Assembly: GCA_025465385.1 (NCBI GenBank)
Contig: JAODNG010000484.1
Coordinates: 1 to 7,210, forward strand
DNA from: Pseudonocardiales bacterium
GTDB taxonomy: Bacteria; Actinomycetota; Actinomycetes; Mycobacteriales; Pseudonocardiaceae
Direction of reading: 5' to 3'
DNA: 7,210 bases
Positions 6,268-7,210 of the stretch are shown here, in pieces. The notes below the pieces were generated by a model. It did not search any database. It saw only the letters and a program-made list of their open reading frames with translations, and was not told the origin of the DNA. A program made the translations under genes and the position numbers. Within the stretch, counting starts at the first letter, position 1, and every line of letters starts with the position of its first letter.

Positions 6268-7210
6268 ATGAAGTGCCTACTGGCGCTGGCCGTGACAGCG
6301 CTGCTCTGCACCGCTGGTGCGGGACTGGCCTCTGCGGAGATCACGCCTGCGGCCCAGGCATCGATGGTGGCCAGGCACTCGACGTCGACCCCACCCACAC
6401 GCTCTGCCACCGTCCCAGCGCCCGCTGCCAGTGACGATATTCCTCCGGCCGCACCGATCGCAACGGTTGCATCAGCAGCTGACCAAGCCAGCACCGCGGC
6501 GACAACGGCTCAGCAGGCGATGCACGCAGTGCGCCCGAATGCCCAGGACGGCTTCGAGGTCTTCGATCTAGCGACCGGCGCGGTGCTCACCAGTCACAAC
6601 GCCGGCCAGCAATTCGCTGCCATGTCGGTGGTCAAGCTGCTGATCGCCCTTGACGCATTGGCTCGCAATAACTGGGAATCCCCGGATGGGGCGACACAAC
6701 AGGAAATACACCAGATGCTTGCTGACAGCGATGACGAAATCGCAGACCGCTTCTGGACTGCCGGCGGTGGCCCCGCCATCGTCACCAGAATGGTCGACCA
6801 GCTCGGGCTCACCGGCACCCAGCCACCAGACGATCCCGGCGAGTGGGGTGACACGCTGATCACGCCACAGGACATGGTCACGGTGTATCGCTACATCACC
6901 GAACAGGTACCCGGCGCCGACCGGAGTCTGTTGCTCGGTGCGCTCGCCGACGCCCCGAGGATTGCCGCGGACGGATTCAACCAGTACTTCGGCATTCCGG
7001 ACGGGATGCCACATACCACCTGGGCGATCAAGCAGGGCTGGGGCACCAGCGGCTCCCAAGCGGTGATGGACAGCACGGGCCTGGTCGGGACAGATTTGCG
7101 CTACGTGGTTGTGGTACTGGCGTCCGCGCCGGCGGACTCATACTCCACGGTCCCTGCGGTGGTCACCGCCGGAGCCGGCGCATTGGCAGGCTTGGTCAAT
7201 GCAGCCGCGC
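6268..7210 (+). CDS. Secreted serine hydrolase of the beta-lactamase/penicillin-binding fold, 3'-truncated by window edge
   Basis: The frame is open from ATG 6268 to the window end (314 codons visible, no stop). An in-frame TGA at 6241 leaves 6268 as the only start, although no clear ribosome binding site precedes it. Residues 1-23 (MKCLLALAVTALLC...ASA) form a signal peptide with cleavage predicted after A21-S22-A23. C14 is preceded by Leu-Leu and does not make a lipobox. Residues 24 to about 90 are an Ala/Pro/Thr/Ser-rich linker. The catalytic domain begins near residue 92. It carries S120-V-V-K123 (SxxK, nucleophile and general base), S154-D-D156 at the SDN position and K255-Q-G257 at the KTG position, in correct order and spacing for class A beta-lactamase-like folds. 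The non-canonical SDD and KQG triads suggest a hydrolase or peptidoglycan-related protein rather than a true beta-lactamase. It acts outside the membrane. I cannot match it to a named gene. Confidence 0.85.
   Translation, partial: MKCLLALAVTALLCTAGAGLASAEITPAAQASMVARHSTSTPPTRSATVPAPAASDDIPPAAPIATVASAADQASTAATTAQQAMHAVRPNAQDGFEVFDLATGAVLTSHNAGQQFAAMSVVKLLIALDALARNNWESPDGATQQEIHQMLADSDDEIADRFWTAGGGPAIVTRMVDQLGLTGTQPPDDPGEWGDTLITPQDMVTVYRYITEQVPGADRSLLLGALADAPRIAADGFNQYFGIPDGMPHTTWAIKQGWGTSGSQAVMDSTGLVGTDLRYVVVVLASAPADSYSTVPAVVTAGAGALAGLVNAAA

Noticed and set aside
6268..6330. Lipoprotein signal peptide
   Set aside because: The only suitable Cys (residue 14) is preceded by Leu-Leu, not a lipobox with Gly/Ala/Ser at -1, while A21-S22-A23 gives a good type I cleavage site.
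6568..7059. 163-codon minus-strand open frame at the right end
   Set aside because: The opposite strand carries a signal peptide and an ordered SxxK/SDD/KQG set in an uninterrupted frame, so the minus frame is a shadow.

Overview
The window is GC-rich DNA with the codon use of a high-GC actinobacterium. The protein set is a DHA2-type drug/proton antiporter, a bacterial glycogen-debranching-like glucosidase, a PPOX flavoprotein of the type common in mycobacteria, a PaaK-like adenylating enzyme and a secreted serine hydrolase. It most resembles an environmental Mycobacterium/Mycolicibacterium, though a related actinomycete cannot be excluded. No rRNA, tRNA, CRISPR array, transposase or phage gene is visible.

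Layout: (1) positions 2-1522, +, a 14-TM-type MFS exporter whose first ~40 residues lie outside the window. (2) 1523-1766, a 244-bp gap opening with a long, nearly perfect inverted repeat (1538-1595), the most striking non-coding structure here. (3) 1767-3869, +, a 700-residue amylo-alpha-1,6-glucosidase-like enzyme. (4) 3886-4506, -, a PPOX-type FMN flavoprotein, convergent with gene 3 (16-bp gap) and divergent from gene 5 (95-bp gap). (5) 4602-6098, +, a complete PaaK-like adenylate-forming ligase with a strong ribosome binding site. (6) 6099-6267, an unusually A+T-rich gap with short direct repeats. (7) 6268-7210, +, a secreted penicillin-binding/beta-lactamase-fold serine hydrolase running off the right edge, with no stop codon inside the window.

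The genes do not form one obvious operon or pathway. The exporter and the glucosidase are same-strand but separated by a hairpin that probably ends the first transcript. The flavoprotein and the ligase share a short divergent control region and are the only pair whose arrangement suggests co-regulation. The serine hydrolase has its own low-GC upstream region. I do not see a convincing new multi-gene system. The observations most worth following are the 58-bp hairpin, the variant active-site motifs of the serine hydrolase, and an in-frame stop just upstream of its start that may mark a shortened N-terminus.
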